Below, piece by piece: positions 9,097-17,916 of a stretch of 64,000 nucleotides of DNA (position 1 is its first letter; every line of letters starts with the position of its first letter). The notes below the pieces were generated by a model. That model saw nothing but the letters and a program-made list of their open reading frames with translations, ran no database searches and was not told where the DNA came from. Position numbers and translations under genes: made by a program. Origin of the DNA: UBA6170 sp942491385 (GTDB lineage Bacteria; Chloroflexota; Anaerolineae; Anaerolineales; Anaerolineaceae); assembly GCA_942491385.1 (NCBI GenBank), contig CALOAF010000008.1, positions 186,001 to 250,000 of the forward strand, given 5' to 3'.

Positions 9097-9965
9097 ATGA
9101 CAAAAAAAGATAAAAACAAGAAACCACAGAAAGATGTTGAGCAAGTATCGCAACCTGAAGTGAAGAATGAAAACAACGAAAAACGTCCAAAGCTGACAAC
9201 CAAGTTTTACGAAAAAGAATTGGGAAAGCTCCAGGTAGAACTTGTAAAATTGCAGGAATGGATCAAAGATCAAGGTTTAAAAGTTGTTATCATTTTTGAA
9301 GGCCGCGATGCTGCTGGTAAGGGTGGTGTGATTAAGAGAATCACGGAAAGCCTAAATCCCAGAAATGTGCGTGTAGTTGCTTTACCTGCACCAACCGAAC
9401 GAGAGAAAACCCAATGGTATTTTCAAAGGTATATGTTCCGCATTTGCCTGCGGCAGGAGAAATGGTGTTGTTTGACAGGTCCTGGTATAACCGGGCAGGT
9501 GTTGAAAAGGTAATGGGTTTTTGTTCTGATGAAGAATACAGAGAATTTTTACGATCCGTTCCGGAATTCGAGAGAATGTTAGTTCGTTCGGGAATTATTC
9601 TCATAAAATATTGGTTTTCTGTCAGTGATGAAGAACAGGAAAAAAGATTTGAAGATCGGATTAAAGATCCCACCAAACGCTGGAAATTAAGTCCAATGGA
9701 TTTACAATCCAGGTCAAAATGGATGGAATACTCTAAAGCTAAAGATCAGATGTTTGCGCATACGGACATCAAACAAGTTCCCTGGTACGTTGTGAATGCA
9801 GATGAAAAGAAACGTGCAAGGTTGAATTGTATCTCTCATCTGCTCAGTATGATTCCGTACCATGACCTGACACCAAAACCAATTGATTTACCACCGAGAC
9901 AGAAGAATAAGGGGTATGTAAGACCCCCGATTACTGATCAATCATTTGTGCCTGAAATTTATTAA
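9097..9965 (+). pseudogene. ppk2: Polyphosphate kinase 2, disrupted by a frameshift
   Basis: PPK2 proteins transfer phosphate between polyphosphate and nucleotides. Two overlapping frames together encode one full protein. Frame 1 (9097 onward) carries the Walker A region (IIFEGRDAAGKGG) through PTEREKTQWYFQRY. The next frame then continues with VPHLPAAGEMVLFDRSWYNRAGVE, the lid module, and ends at 9965. The change of frame falls at 9430-9435, where the dinucleotide AT is repeated (tatatg instead of tatg), a net +2. Without it the family-typical FQRYVPHLP would be read continuously. The first frame otherwise ends at 9513. No slippery heptamer is visible, so either the gene is inactive or the consensus has an indel error. 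The start has GAGG at ideal spacing. Confidence 0.9.
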
Positions 9966-9970
9966 ATGAA

Positions 9971-10370
9971 AAACCAGGCTAACCGATAAGCCGCATTCTG
10001 TCATTTCATTGGGTATCCTCGAAGGACGGCAATAAAAAGGATGATCATCTCTCTAGATGAATTGTTACCAATTCACTCTTGCAGCCTACCCGGAACTTAT
10101 GAGGAGACGAGCAGCCTCCCACCAAATGGTTATGTTCCTGCTTGGCCTTGCTCCAGATGAGGGTTACCTGGCCGTTGTATTACTACAAGCGCCGGTGGTC
10201 TCTTACACCACCATTTCACCATCGCCTAAAAGGCAGTTTGTTTCTGTGGCCCGATCTAGCAGGTTACCTGTAAAGGCATCCCCGCTCCGGGAATTACCCG
10301 GCATCTCGCTCTGTGGAGTGCGGACTTTCCTCGACACATAAAGTGCCGCGATCATCTAGTCAACCTGGTA
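9971..10370 (-). ncRNA. rnpB: RNase P RNA (bacterial type)
   Basis: The catalytic RNA of RNase P, which matures tRNA 5' ends. On the minus strand the hallmark P4/CRI sequence GAGGAAAGTCCG is at 10321-10332, and a downstream ACAGAAA-type conserved segment is also present. The two ends pair in a 12-bp P1 helix: 5' side about 10358-10369, 3' side about 9973-9984, including ACCAGG/CCTGGT plus G-U pairs. Length is about 400 nt, normal for the family. A strong promoter lies just upstream and a T-rich stretch follows the 3' end, convergent with ppk2. Exact ends are estimated to within a few bases. Confidence 0.95.
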
Positions 10371-10375
10371 ATTTG

Positions 10376-10404
10376 ATCATAATCGTTCTTGATTAGATCG
10401 TCAA
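10376..10404 (-). promoter_or_regulatory. Promoter of rnpB
   Basis: Minus strand: TTGACG (10399-10404), 17-base spacer, TATGAT (10376-10381). The predicted start of transcription is 6-7 bases downstream, coinciding with the inferred RNase P RNA 5' end at about 10370. Confidence 0.82.
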
Positions 10405-10525
10405 TGGAATTAGGGTAACTTTGAGGGCAAAAAATAATTAATATCAACCTGAGGTGATTAAAATTCATCTGAGAAAACAGGATGCGGTAAAATAATTAAT
10501 TAAATCAAATATTGAAAGGGAAAAA

Positions 10526-11281
10526 ATGCGAAAACCAATTGTTGCTGGAAACTGGAAGATGCATAAAACTGTAGCTGAAGCGGAAGAGTTGGTAAATTTA
10601 TTAAAAAATGATCTAGAAAAAATCACATCTGTTGAGAGTGTTTTTTGTGTTCCGTATACGTCATTAAGCAAAGTGTCTTCAATGTTAAGAAAAAGTACTG
10701 TTGGCGTTGGTGTACAAAATATTCATTGGGAGAAACAAGGTGCGTTCACCGGTGAAATATCCCCTCTTATGGTCAAGGAATTTGCTAAATATGCGATTAT
10801 TGGTCATTCTGAGCGCAGAGCTTATTTCGGAGAAACAGACGAAACGGTCAACAAACGGATTATGGCCACTTTGGCGAATGATATTATCCCAATTATGTGT
10901 GTCGGTGAAACGCTGGAAGAAAACCAAAAGGGTTTGGCATTAGAAGTGATCAAGCGCCAGATGGAGATTGGATTACAAAATATTGGTAAAGAGTTTGCTG
11001 AAAAAATTGTAATTGCTTATGAACCTGTCTGGGCGATTGGTACTGGTCTGGCATGTGATCCTCTGACTGCAAACGACATGATATCATCAGCAATACGTAA
11101 ACCTCTCGAAACTATTTTTGATGGAAAAATTGCTCAAACGATACGAGTCCAGTACGGAGGCTCTGTCAACGGTGGTAATGCATACGATTATTTTTCACAA
11201 CCAGAAATTGATGGAGCGTTGGTTGGTGGTGCTGCCTTGAAGCCTGACTTTATTGAAATTGTTAAAGCAGCAGCCAGGTGA
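10526..11281 (+). CDS. tpiA: Triosephosphate isomerase
   Basis: Glycolytic enzyme interconverting dihydroxyacetone phosphate and glyceraldehyde 3-phosphate. The 251-residue length is canonical. Visible motifs: the catalytic N/K pair in GNWKMHK (about 8-14), GHSERR with the electrophilic His (about 94), YEPVWAIGTG with the catalytic Glu and flexible loop 6 (about 165-174), and YGGSVNG and GALVGGAAL for phosphate binding. A GAAAGGG ribosome site precedes the ATG. The next gene starts 6 bases after the stop and is probably co-transcribed. Confidence 0.98.
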   Translation: MRKPIVAGNWKMHKTVAEAEELVNLLKNDLEKITSVESVFCVPYTSLSKVSSMLRKSTVGVGVQNIHWEKQGAFTGEISPLMVKEFAKYAIIGHSERRAYFGETDETVNKRIMATLANDIIPIMCVGETLEENQKGLALEVIKRQMEIGLQNIGKEFAEKIVIAYEPVWAIGTGLACDPLTANDMISSAIRKPLETIFDGKIAQTIRVQYGGSVNGGNAYDYFSQPEIDGALVGGAALKPDFIEIVKAAAR

Positions 11282-11287
11282 GATCAT

Positions 11288-12046
11288 TTGAAATTTGATG
11301 GTTTTATTTTCTTTGCGATAAGCATTGTGGTTCTGATCTTCGCTCAACGCTTATTGCAGCGGGAAATTCAGACCATTTTACTATTTCTTACACGAAAACC
11401 AGGCCTGACAATTGGCATATTTTCAATATTATTATTGCCTGGCGTTTTCCTGCATGAAATTAGCCATCTATTCATGGCACTAATCTTAGGTGTTCCTGTC
11501 AAAAAGATTTCACTAATACCCGAAGTCACCAAACAGGGAAGAATAAGAATGGGGTTTGTTCAAACATTGAAAAGTGATTTTATGCGTGATTCACTGATAG
11601 GCCTTGCCCCGTTTATTGTCGGTCTGGTTCTGGTTGCTGTTATCGGAACTCAAAAATTAGGCTTTCCTAATCAGGTTGGTGGATATTTTGAATCGTATCT
11701 GACCGCATTTATTGCTTCATTAAAAAATTTGCCCAGGATGACGGATTTCGGTCTCTGGTTTTACTTAGCATTTGCAATCAGCACAACCATGATCCCCTCC
11801 GAGTCAGACAGGCAATCCTGGAAAATAGTCATCCTAGCTGTTTCTTTGATCCTGGCGATTGTAATTATTTCTGGGTTGGGTGGATGGATGGCTGAAAATA
11901 TCTATCCTACGATCAATCAATGGCTCTTATCGATATCCTTTGTTTTAATTGTGTCAAATCTAGTGCATGTTCTTTTATTAATCCCGATATGGATATTTCG
12001 AATGGGGATTTTTAAGTTAGTTGGATTAAGATTGGCTCGAAATTAG
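11288..12046 (+). CDS. M50-like (site-2-protease type) integral membrane protein
   Basis: A 252-residue polytopic protein with about five to six hydrophobic segments. A metalloprotease-type zinc motif HEISH occurs inside the second hydrophobic region (about 56-60), followed by LFMALILGVPVKKISLIP, the arrangement seen in M50 intramembrane proteases. A clear second-ligand motif (NPxxDG) is not evident, so activity is uncertain. The TTG start is inferred from spacing: it follows the tpiA stop by 6 bases, and the tpiA 3' end supplies CAGGTGAG as a ribosome site. The substrate is unknown. The link to tpiA may be only transcriptional. Confidence 0.65.
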   Translation: MKFDGFIFFAISIVVLIFAQRLLQREIQTILLFLTRKPGLTIGIFSILLLPGVFLHEISHLFMALILGVPVKKISLIPEVTKQGRIRMGFVQTLKSDFMRDSLIGLAPFIVGLVLVAVIGTQKLGFPNQVGGYFESYLTAFIASLKNLPRMTDFGLWFYLAFAISTTMIPSESDRQSWKIVILAVSLILAIVIISGLGGWMAENIYPTINQWLLSISFVLIVSNLVHVLLLIPIWIFRMGIFKLVGLRLARN

Positions 12047-12060
12047 CGTGTGAAAAGGTA

Positions 12061-12687
12061 TTATCCTGTTCCGAATTGTCGATCTCCGGCATCACCAAGC
12101 CCTGGCACGATATAACCAACCTCATTGAGGTGGTCATCCAGCGCTGCGAGATATATGGGAACATCCGGATGATGTTGTTGCAATTGCGCAACTCCCTCTG
12201 GAGCGCCAATTAATCCCACAAATTTTATTCTCTTTACACCCCACCTTTTCAGTACATCCACTGTAGCAACGGCTGATCCACCGGTTGCCAGCATAGGATC
12301 CAAAACTAAACAGACACTGACTGTGGGCTCTGTTGGAAGTTTATTGTAATATTCAACTGGTTTGAGTGTTTTTTCGTCACGGTAAATACCAATATGCCAA
12401 ACTTCAGCAGAAGGCATGAGTTCCCAAATGCCTTCCACCATACCAAGTCCAGCTCGTAGTATTGGTACCAAACCAATTTTTTCTTTTAAATCAAAGCCAG
12501 GTGCAATTTTCAGGGGTGTTTGGACTTCAATAGGATCTATTTTTAAATCAGCCGTAGCTTCATATGCCAACAAGCCGGCCATTTCTCGTACCAACTCTCT
12601 GAATTTCTTTGGTTCGGTATTACGATCTCGTAGTTTGGTAAGTTTATGTGCTAATAACGGGTGTTTTGAAATCATCAAACTGGTCAT
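12061..12687 (-). CDS. upp: Uracil phosphoribosyltransferase
   Basis: Pyrimidine salvage enzyme making UMP from uracil and PRPP. The 208-residue length is standard. The PRPP-binding loop is LVLDPMLATGGSA (about 127-139), and the uracil-binding C-terminus reads GYIVPGLGDAGDRQFGT. GAGTTGTCC-type ribosome sequence precedes the ATG at 12687. It converges on the plus-strand tpiA/M50 pair with a 14-base gap. Confidence 0.98.
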   Translation of the reverse strand: MTSLMISKHPLLAHKLTKLRDRNTEPKKFRELVREMAGLLAYEATADLKIDPIEVQTPLKIAPGFDLKEKIGLVPILRAGLGMVEGIWELMPSAEVWHIGIYRDEKTLKPVEYYNKLPTEPTVSVCLVLDPMLATGGSAVATVDVLKRWGVKRIKFVGLIGAPEGVAQLQQHHPDVPIYLAALDDHLNEVGYIVPGLGDAGDRQFGTG

Positions 12688-12747
12688 TGGACAACTCCTG
12701 ATGAATTAATCGACGTCATTATAGCATGTGATGGTGGATAAAGGAAT

Positions 12748-13770
12748 TTATTCCCTGGCTGAATTATATTCTTTGGTTAACAATTTGAATGATTCTCCGA
12801 TGGGGGTTAAGGTCTCATGATCCAGAACTACAAGATCTGCAGTTTGAAAATTACGATCGCTTAAACTAAACCAGGCAAATTTTTGTACCAAACGATAATT
12901 ATCATCAGGATACCCTATCACTTGATCCTGATAAGAAAGCATCCATTCGCTCGTGAGTGATAAGTAATTGGCTATGAAATCCTGAGAAAAACCAAACTCT
13001 TCAGGAAGAAGAATTCCATATTCCGTGACAACCAGAGGAACATTCTGGTAATTATTTTCTTTCATCCATTTTCGAAAATTGATTAAATTTTGCTGAAAAA
13101 TTTCAATATCGCCATGTTGCGTAATTTCGTACAGTTCTCCCTGTTCAATTGGAATTCCGACAGGTAAACCTGCGCCCCATGAGTCGATTTCCTCTCGTAA
13201 AACATAGGCATGGATATTCCACCAATCAACCGGCAATTGTGTTTTGTATAATTTTTCATAACTTGCCAACACCTCATTAAGATAAGCTAATCTTGCTGGT
13301 GTAGGCTGACTGACAGCGGCAATTGATATTCTGGCATGCCTATCCTTGGATTTAATCATGGTGTAAAGTTCATGATAAATTTGGGCATATTTTTCTGGTG
13401 AGGTGTTATCCTGTAATGTGTTGTCTGGTTCGTTCCCAATAATCCAGGTATATCCTTTAAATTTTGAGGCAATGGATTCAATTTTTTCCTTATTGGGAGA
13501 ATATCCATTCTGATTAACACGGATTGTTTGCCAATATTCCAATTTTCTGGATTTACGCGTTTCTTTTGTACTCCAATCAAAAAACCATTGTGCGCCGAGT
13601 TCATTAGCCCAAAAATCCGCATCAGCTGTGGAGGATAACCCAAAGCCAATCGGTTTGGTTAAATCCAAAGATGGGGAACAGGCTGTTAATAGTAAAACGA
13701 CTACAAATGGAAGGAGATACCTGATTGGTTGTTTGAGTAATTTGCTAAAAATCAAAAATAAAATTTTCAT
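12748..13770 (-). CDS. Glycosidase-like lipoprotein
   Basis: A 340-residue lipoprotein with signal peptide MKILFLIFSKLLKQPIRYLL and a lipobox LLLTAC (Cys at about 31), followed by a TIM-barrel-like region. GNEPDN (about 135) and TEYGILLPEEFG (about 255) fit the acid/base Glu and nucleophile Glu positions of clan GH-A glycoside hydrolases. The substrate cannot be told. A start 45 codons upstream (13905) is in frame but would overlap ruvB, and the signal peptide begins only at 13770. It is divergent from ruvB with a 33-base gap, so the two promoters must overlap. Upstream of upp by 60 bases. Confidence 0.75.
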   Translation of the reverse strand: MKILFLIFSKLLKQPIRYLLPFVVVLLLTACSPSLDLTKPIGFGLSSTADADFWANELGAQWFFDWSTKETRKSRKLEYWQTIRVNQNGYSPNKEKIESIASKFKGYTWIIGNEPDNTLQDNTSPEKYAQIYHELYTMIKSKDRHARISIAAVSQPTPARLAYLNEVLASYEKLYKTQLPVDWWNIHAYVLREEIDSWGAGLPVGIPIEQGELYEITQHGDIEIFQQNLINFRKWMKENNYQNVPLVVTEYGILLPEEFGFSQDFIANYLSLTSEWMLSYQDQVIGYPDDNYRLVQKFAWFSLSDRNFQTADLVVLDHETLTPIGESFKLLTKEYNSARE

Positions 13771-13803
13771 ATCGGTTGAAATTTTGAAGGTATAATCGAA
13801 CAC

Positions 13804-14826
13804 ATGAGCGAAGATAGAATGGTTAGTCCTGAAGCAAAACCTGATGATCGTCTTGACCAAACACTGCGACCAACTTCCCTGGCAGATGTCATTGGCCAGG
13901 ATCAAGTGCGAGAGAACATTTCCATTTTAATCGATGCAGCCAAACAACGCAACGAGTCATTGGACCATGTGTTATTTTACGGTCCACCCGGGTTAGGAAA
14001 AACCACGCTTTCCCATGTCTTGGCGAATGAAATGGGAGTAAATATCCGCATCACTTCAGGTCCTGCCATTGAAAAAGCTGGGGATCTGGCTGCGATTTTA
14101 ACGAATTTACGGGCTGGAGATATTCTTTTTATCGATGAAATCCATCGATTGGGGAGAGCTATTGAGGAAATTCTTTATCCTGGCATGGAGGATTTTGCAT
14201 TGGATATTATCATTGGCAAAGGCCCCAGTGCGCGATCGATCAGACTTAAGCTACCAAGGTTTACTGTGGTTGGTGCCACTACTCGCCTGGCGTTGGTCAC
14301 AGCCCCCTTAAGAGCAAGATTTGGCGCGATTTACCGCTTAGATTATTATGACCAGACATCGATGGAAAAAATAGTCCTTCGGGCGTCAAATATGCTGGCA
14401 GTTCCTTACGAGGTGGATGGCATCAAGGAAATTGCTCGCAGGGCTCGTGGTACACCCCGAGTTGCTTTAAGATTATTACGGAGGGTGCGTGATTTTACCC
14501 AGGTGCGTTCCAATGGGGTGGTGTCTTTCCAAACCGCCATTGATGCATTGGAATTGCTAAAAGTAGATGCACTTGGCCTGGATGAGATAGACCGGCGGGT
14601 TATTCGAACCATCATAGAAAAATATAGCGGTGGTCCGGTAGGATTAAGCACAATTGCTGCTTCTATCAGTGAAGAACCTGATACGATTATGGATGTGGTT
14701 GAACCCTACCTTTTGCAGCTTGGATTTTTAGATCGCACTAGTCAGGGTAGGGTGGCTACCAGAACCGCATATGAGCATCTGGGTTTGATTTATCCAGATA
14801 ATGATAAACAACCACGTTTGATATGA
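13804..14826 (+). CDS. ruvB: Holliday junction branch-migration ATPase RuvB
   Basis: Hexameric AAA+ motor that, with RuvA, drives Holliday junction migration before RuvC cleavage. The 340-residue product has RPTSLADVIGQDQV near the N-terminus, Walker A GPPGLGKT (about 61-68), Walker B DEIHRL (about 113), sensor 1 GATTR, arginine-finger region and the C-terminal winged helix (GGPVGLSTIAA). ruvA and ruvC are not in the window. queA follows after 9 bases, a known ruvB-queA linkage. Confidence 0.98.
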   Translation: MSEDRMVSPEAKPDDRLDQTLRPTSLADVIGQDQVRENISILIDAAKQRNESLDHVLFYGPPGLGKTTLSHVLANEMGVNIRITSGPAIEKAGDLAAILTNLRAGDILFIDEIHRLGRAIEEILYPGMEDFALDIIIGKGPSARSIRLKLPRFTVVGATTRLALVTAPLRARFGAIYRLDYYDQTSMEKIVLRASNMLAVPYEVDGIKEIARRARGTPRVALRLLRRVRDFTQVRSNGVVSFQTAIDALELLKVDALGLDEIDRRVIRTIIEKYSGGPVGLSTIAASISEEPDTIMDVVEPYLLQLGFLDRTSQGRVATRTAYEHLGLIYPDNDKQPRLI

Positions 14827-14835
14827 CAGGTATTT

Positions 14836-15855
14836 TTGAAAACAGAAGATTTTAATTACCATCTACCTGAAGAAAAAATTGCCCAAACACCCATAGAACC
14901 GAGAGATCATTCTCGTTTGATGGTTTGGAACCGGGGTGAGGAAGAGCTATGGCATAGGAAATTCTATGAAATTGAAGAATTCCTTAGACCAGGTGATCTA
15001 CTGGTCATCAATCAGACAAAAGTCATCCCAGCTCGTTTATTTGCAAAAAAACCTAGTGGGGGAAAAGTAGAAATACTTCTGCTAAAAAAACTCGAAACTA
15101 ATCAATGGGAATGTTTGGTGGGTGGTAAAAGAATAAATGCCGGTTTGGAATTGACTACCGAGGTGGATATTAAAATCAAAATCATAAAAAATCTGGAGGG
15201 GTCAAAAAGAATTATTCTATTCAGTGATTCGATCGATCAATATTTACCAAAAATTGGTCAGATGCCTCTCCCACCCTATATTCATGAACCTTTGAATGAT
15301 CAGGGGCGATATCAGACAGTTTTTGCCAAAGAGACAGGATCGGCGGCTGCACCTACAGCTGGACTACATTTCACTGCGGCATTAATGGATCGGTTGACAG
15401 AAAATGGGGTTCAATTTTGTCAAATAACACTCCACGTTGGTTTGGATACATTCGCTCCAGTAACGGAAGATGAACCTGAAAAACATAAAATTCATACAGA
15501 ATGGTGTGAAATTAGTGAAGACTCAGCCAATTTAATTAATCGAACAGCTAAGGATGGCGGCCGTATTATTGCGGTGGGGACAACCAGTGTGAGAACAATT
15601 GAAACCGGAGCCATTAACGCTCAAGGCGAAGAATTAATTAGTGCTTTTACTGGACCGACAGATATTTTTATATTGCCTGGATATCAATTTAAAGTGGTTC
15701 AGGCGATGATTACAAACTTTCACTTACCCAAATCGAGTTTGATTATGCTGGTCAGTGCATTTGCAGGCCGAGAAAATGTTTTGTCTTTGTATCATCAAGC
15801 CATGGACGAAGGCTATCGTTTCTACTCATTTGGGGATGCAATGCTGATTTTGTAA
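14836..15855 (+). CDS. queA: S-adenosylmethionine:tRNA ribosyltransferase-isomerase
   Basis: Adds the epoxycyclopentane-ribosyl group from SAM to 7-aminomethyl-deazaguanine in tRNA, giving epoxyqueuosine. 339 residues, family-typical. Motifs: FNYHLPEEKIAQTPIEPRD at the N-terminus, RPGDLLVINQTKVIPARL, GSAAAPTAGLHFT and HKIHTEWCEI. The start is TTG (14836-14838), supported by the family N-terminus and by CAGG in the preceding gap. It is in one unit with ruvB and the uracil-DNA glycosylase. The product would be the substrate of QueG encoded at 37.8-38.9 kb. Confidence 0.97.
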   Translation: MKTEDFNYHLPEEKIAQTPIEPRDHSRLMVWNRGEEELWHRKFYEIEEFLRPGDLLVINQTKVIPARLFAKKPSGGKVEILLLKKLETNQWECLVGGKRINAGLELTTEVDIKIKIIKNLEGSKRIILFSDSIDQYLPKIGQMPLPPYIHEPLNDQGRYQTVFAKETGSAAAPTAGLHFTAALMDRLTENGVQFCQITLHVGLDTFAPVTEDEPEKHKIHTEWCEISEDSANLINRTAKDGGRIIAVGTTSVRTIETGAINAQGEELISAFTGPTDIFILPGYQFKVVQAMITNFHLPKSSLIMLVSAFAGRENVLSLYHQAMDEGYRFYSFGDAMLIL

Positions 15856-15877
15856 TTATCGTACGTGAAAGGAGTGA

Positions 15878-16555
15878 ATGACAGTGGAAAATTATGAGAA
15901 ACTGATCCAATGTCGCCTATGTGAACGGCTGGTAACCTGGCGAGAGGAAGTTGCTATCACGAAAAAACGAGCCTACCGGGATTGGAATTATTGGGGGAAA
16001 CCTATTCCTGGATTTGGCGATATAAATGGTCAGGTTCTGGTGGTGGGACTTGCTCCGGGGGCACATGGATCCAATCGAACAGGAAGAATGTTTACCGGTG
16101 ATGCATCTGGTGATTTTTTGTATCCTGCGCTTTACCGAGCAGGTTTTGCATCTCAGCCAGAGTCATTGAGTGTTGATGATGGTTTGACATTAAACAACTT
16201 ATTTATTACGGCGGTGTGTAGATGCGTTCCTCCTCAAAATAAGCCGACACCGGTTGAAATTAAAAATTGTCTTCCCTACATGCGGTTCGAGATTTCTCAA
16301 ATGAAAAATCTCAAGGTAGTAGTGGCTTTGGGTGCTATTGCGCAAAATCACGTTCTAAGAATATTTTCGGATCTGATTCAAGAAAAACAACCATTCCCTT
16401 TTGGTCATGGAAGGTGTGACAAATTTCCAATGGATATGCCTTATTTAATTTCTTCTTATCATCCCAGTCGGCAAAATACACAAACTGGAAGGTTGACCAT
16501 TGAGATGTTTGATCGGATCTGGTTACAGGTAAACCAGTTAATCTCTTCATTATAG
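15878..16555 (+). CDS. Family 5 uracil-DNA glycosylase (UDGb)
   Basis: Iron-sulfur DNA repair glycosylase removing uracil and other deaminated bases. 225 residues. N-terminal CRLCERL provides two cluster cysteines, with further cysteines in AVCRCVPPQNKP and KNCLPYM. The active-site segment GLAPGAHGSNRTGRMFTGD (about 52-70) is characteristic of family 5 rather than family 4. The DNA-insertion motif is SSYHPSRQNTQTGRL (about 189). GGAGTG upstream is a good ribosome site. It follows queA by 22 bases and is likely co-transcribed with ruvB-queA. Confidence 0.93.
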   Translation: MTVENYEKLIQCRLCERLVTWREEVAITKKRAYRDWNYWGKPIPGFGDINGQVLVVGLAPGAHGSNRTGRMFTGDASGDFLYPALYRAGFASQPESLSVDDGLTLNNLFITAVCRCVPPQNKPTPVEIKNCLPYMRFEISQMKNLKVVVALGAIAQNHVLRIFSDLIQEKQPFPFGHGRCDKFPMDMPYLISSYHPSRQNTQTGRLTIEMFDRIWLQVNQLISSL

Positions 16556-16614
16556 ATTTATTAAAATAAACTTAAGGTCTTAATAATGAATAAAATTAAG
16601 ATCAAAAGGAACCC

Positions 16615-17583
16615 ATGAAAAAGATTAATCCAATTGTTTTGTTTCTCGTCTTACTTTTGTTGGTGATTGTATTTGGACCATTAATTATTCCCATGCCACC
16701 TCTTGATGGCATTCAACCTTTGGATGAGTTGGTATTTACAGATAGTCAGTTTATGGACATTAATGGGGTAGATATCCATTATGAAGAGATTCAGAATAAT
16801 AGCGAGACTTTGTTCGTACTGCTGCATGGGTTTGGTTCCAGTACCTATAGCTGGCGTAAAGTGATGGAACAGCTATCAGCCATTGGTTCAGTGATTGCCT
16901 ATGATCGGCCAGCTTTTGGATTAACAGAACGTGTCATTCCCTTCGAGGAAGTAGCAAACAATCCTTATTTATTGGCCTACCAGCCTCAGATTTTATTAAA
17001 GCTAATTGAATCAAAAAAAATTGAAAAAGTTATTCTGATTGGAAATTCTGCTGGTGGGACCGTCGCACTGCAAACAGCATTAGATAATCCGAATCTAATT
17101 GATGGCTTGATTCTGATAAGTCCCGCCGTTTATGGTGACGCAGGTGCTCCGAAATGGATCAAACCACTTCTCAATTTACCACAAATGGATCGCTTAGGTC
17201 CTGTTTTGGTGCGGTCTATACGTGAGCGAGGTTTGGAACTACTTAAGATCGCCTGGTCAGATCCAGAAAAGCTAAATGAGGATGATGTAAGGAATTATCA
17301 AAAACCACTTTCAATTGACCGATGGGATGTCGGTTTGTGGGAATTTACCAAAGCGAACGGAGAGAATACGATTGCTGCTCGAATTGCTGAGGTAAAAATA
17401 CCGGTTTTGGTGATTTCAGGGTTTGATGATCAGATCATCCCTGTAGAACAGAGTACACGAGTAGCATCCGAACTTCAGAATGCTGTTCTGGTTGTTATCC
17501 CGGAATGTGGACATGTGCCACAGGAGGAGTGCCCGGAGGAATTTCTGAATGCGGTTGATACATACATTAAGAATTTACCTTAG
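16615..17583 (+). CDS. Membrane-anchored alpha/beta hydrolase
   Basis: A 322-residue hydrolase with an N-terminal hydrophobic segment (KKINPIVLFLVLLLLVIVFG), probably a signal anchor. Visible are the oxyanion HGFGSS segment (about 73), nucleophile elbow GNSAGG (Ser at about 144), acid in GFDDQIIP (about 267) and catalytic His in CGHVPQEE (about 297). It resembles the haloalkane dehalogenase/carboxylesterase-like group, but the substrate is not predictable. Its 3' end leads into the anomalous spacer at 17.64-17.89 kb. Confidence 0.85.
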   Translation: MKKINPIVLFLVLLLLVIVFGPLIIPMPPLDGIQPLDELVFTDSQFMDINGVDIHYEEIQNNSETLFVLLHGFGSSTYSWRKVMEQLSAIGSVIAYDRPAFGLTERVIPFEEVANNPYLLAYQPQILLKLIESKKIEKVILIGNSAGGTVALQTALDNPNLIDGLILISPAVYGDAGAPKWIKPLLNLPQMDRLGPVLVRSIRERGLELLKIAWSDPEKLNEDDVRNYQKPLSIDRWDVGLWEFTKANGENTIAARIAEVKIPVLVISGFDDQIIPVEQSTRVASELQNAVLVVIPECGHVPQEECPEEFLNAVDTYIKNLP

Positions 17584-17640
17584 ATTTAAACCTAGTGAGT
17601 AAAAGGTTATTATTCAATCCCTGGAATTGACTTTTCCAAA

Positions 17641-17894
17641 ATAAAAAAGCTCAAATACCCTAACAACAAACAAAAAGTACGAAGAACACAAAATAACACA
17701 CACCGAAAAAAGGAAACAAACCACCACACACAAATAAAAAAACAAACAACAACACCAACCACCACACCACCCCACATCCTCGATCACCCGCCTGGCGCTA
17801 GAAAAAGAAAGAAAGGAGAGAAGAGGAAAAGACAGAGACAGAAAATAGAGAGTTTAAAAATATATAATTTCCTTAATTTTGAGAGCTTTTTTAT
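17641..17894. repeat. Anomalous low-complexity spacer inside a split inverted repeat
   Basis: Between the converging hydrolase and eno genes lie 333 bases without a gene. Two 12-base arms (17641-17652 and 17883-17894) are exact reverse complements of the form A-tract-GCTC / GAGC-T-tract, like the two sides of a bidirectional terminator, but 230 bases separate them. The interior is first A/C-rich (about 17660-17790, almost no T, no G from 17714 to 17781) and then A/G-rich (about 17800-17850). No open frame, tandem period or other hairpin is visible. Composition differs sharply from every other spacer here. It may be an assembly artefact in a terminator loop or a real odd insert. Confidence 0.8.
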
Positions 17895-17916
17895 TATCGT
17901 CAAACTTAAATTTTAT

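Noticed and set aside
9414..9513. Programmed ribosomal frameshift in ppk2
   Set aside because: No slippery heptamer or following stem-loop is visible, and PPK2 proteins are not known to use frameshifting.
10057..10341. An open frame of 94 codons on the plus strand
   Set aside because: It lies entirely antisense to the RNase P RNA, whose conserved core and P1 helix are unmistakable.
13771..13905. 45-codon N-terminal extension of the glycosidase-like lipoprotein
   Set aside because: It would overlap ruvB and places charged sequence before a good signal peptide that starts at 13770.
17660..17780. Possible CRISPR or tandem repeat in the A/C-rich spacer
   Set aside because: No repeating unit of constant length is present; it is low complexity only.
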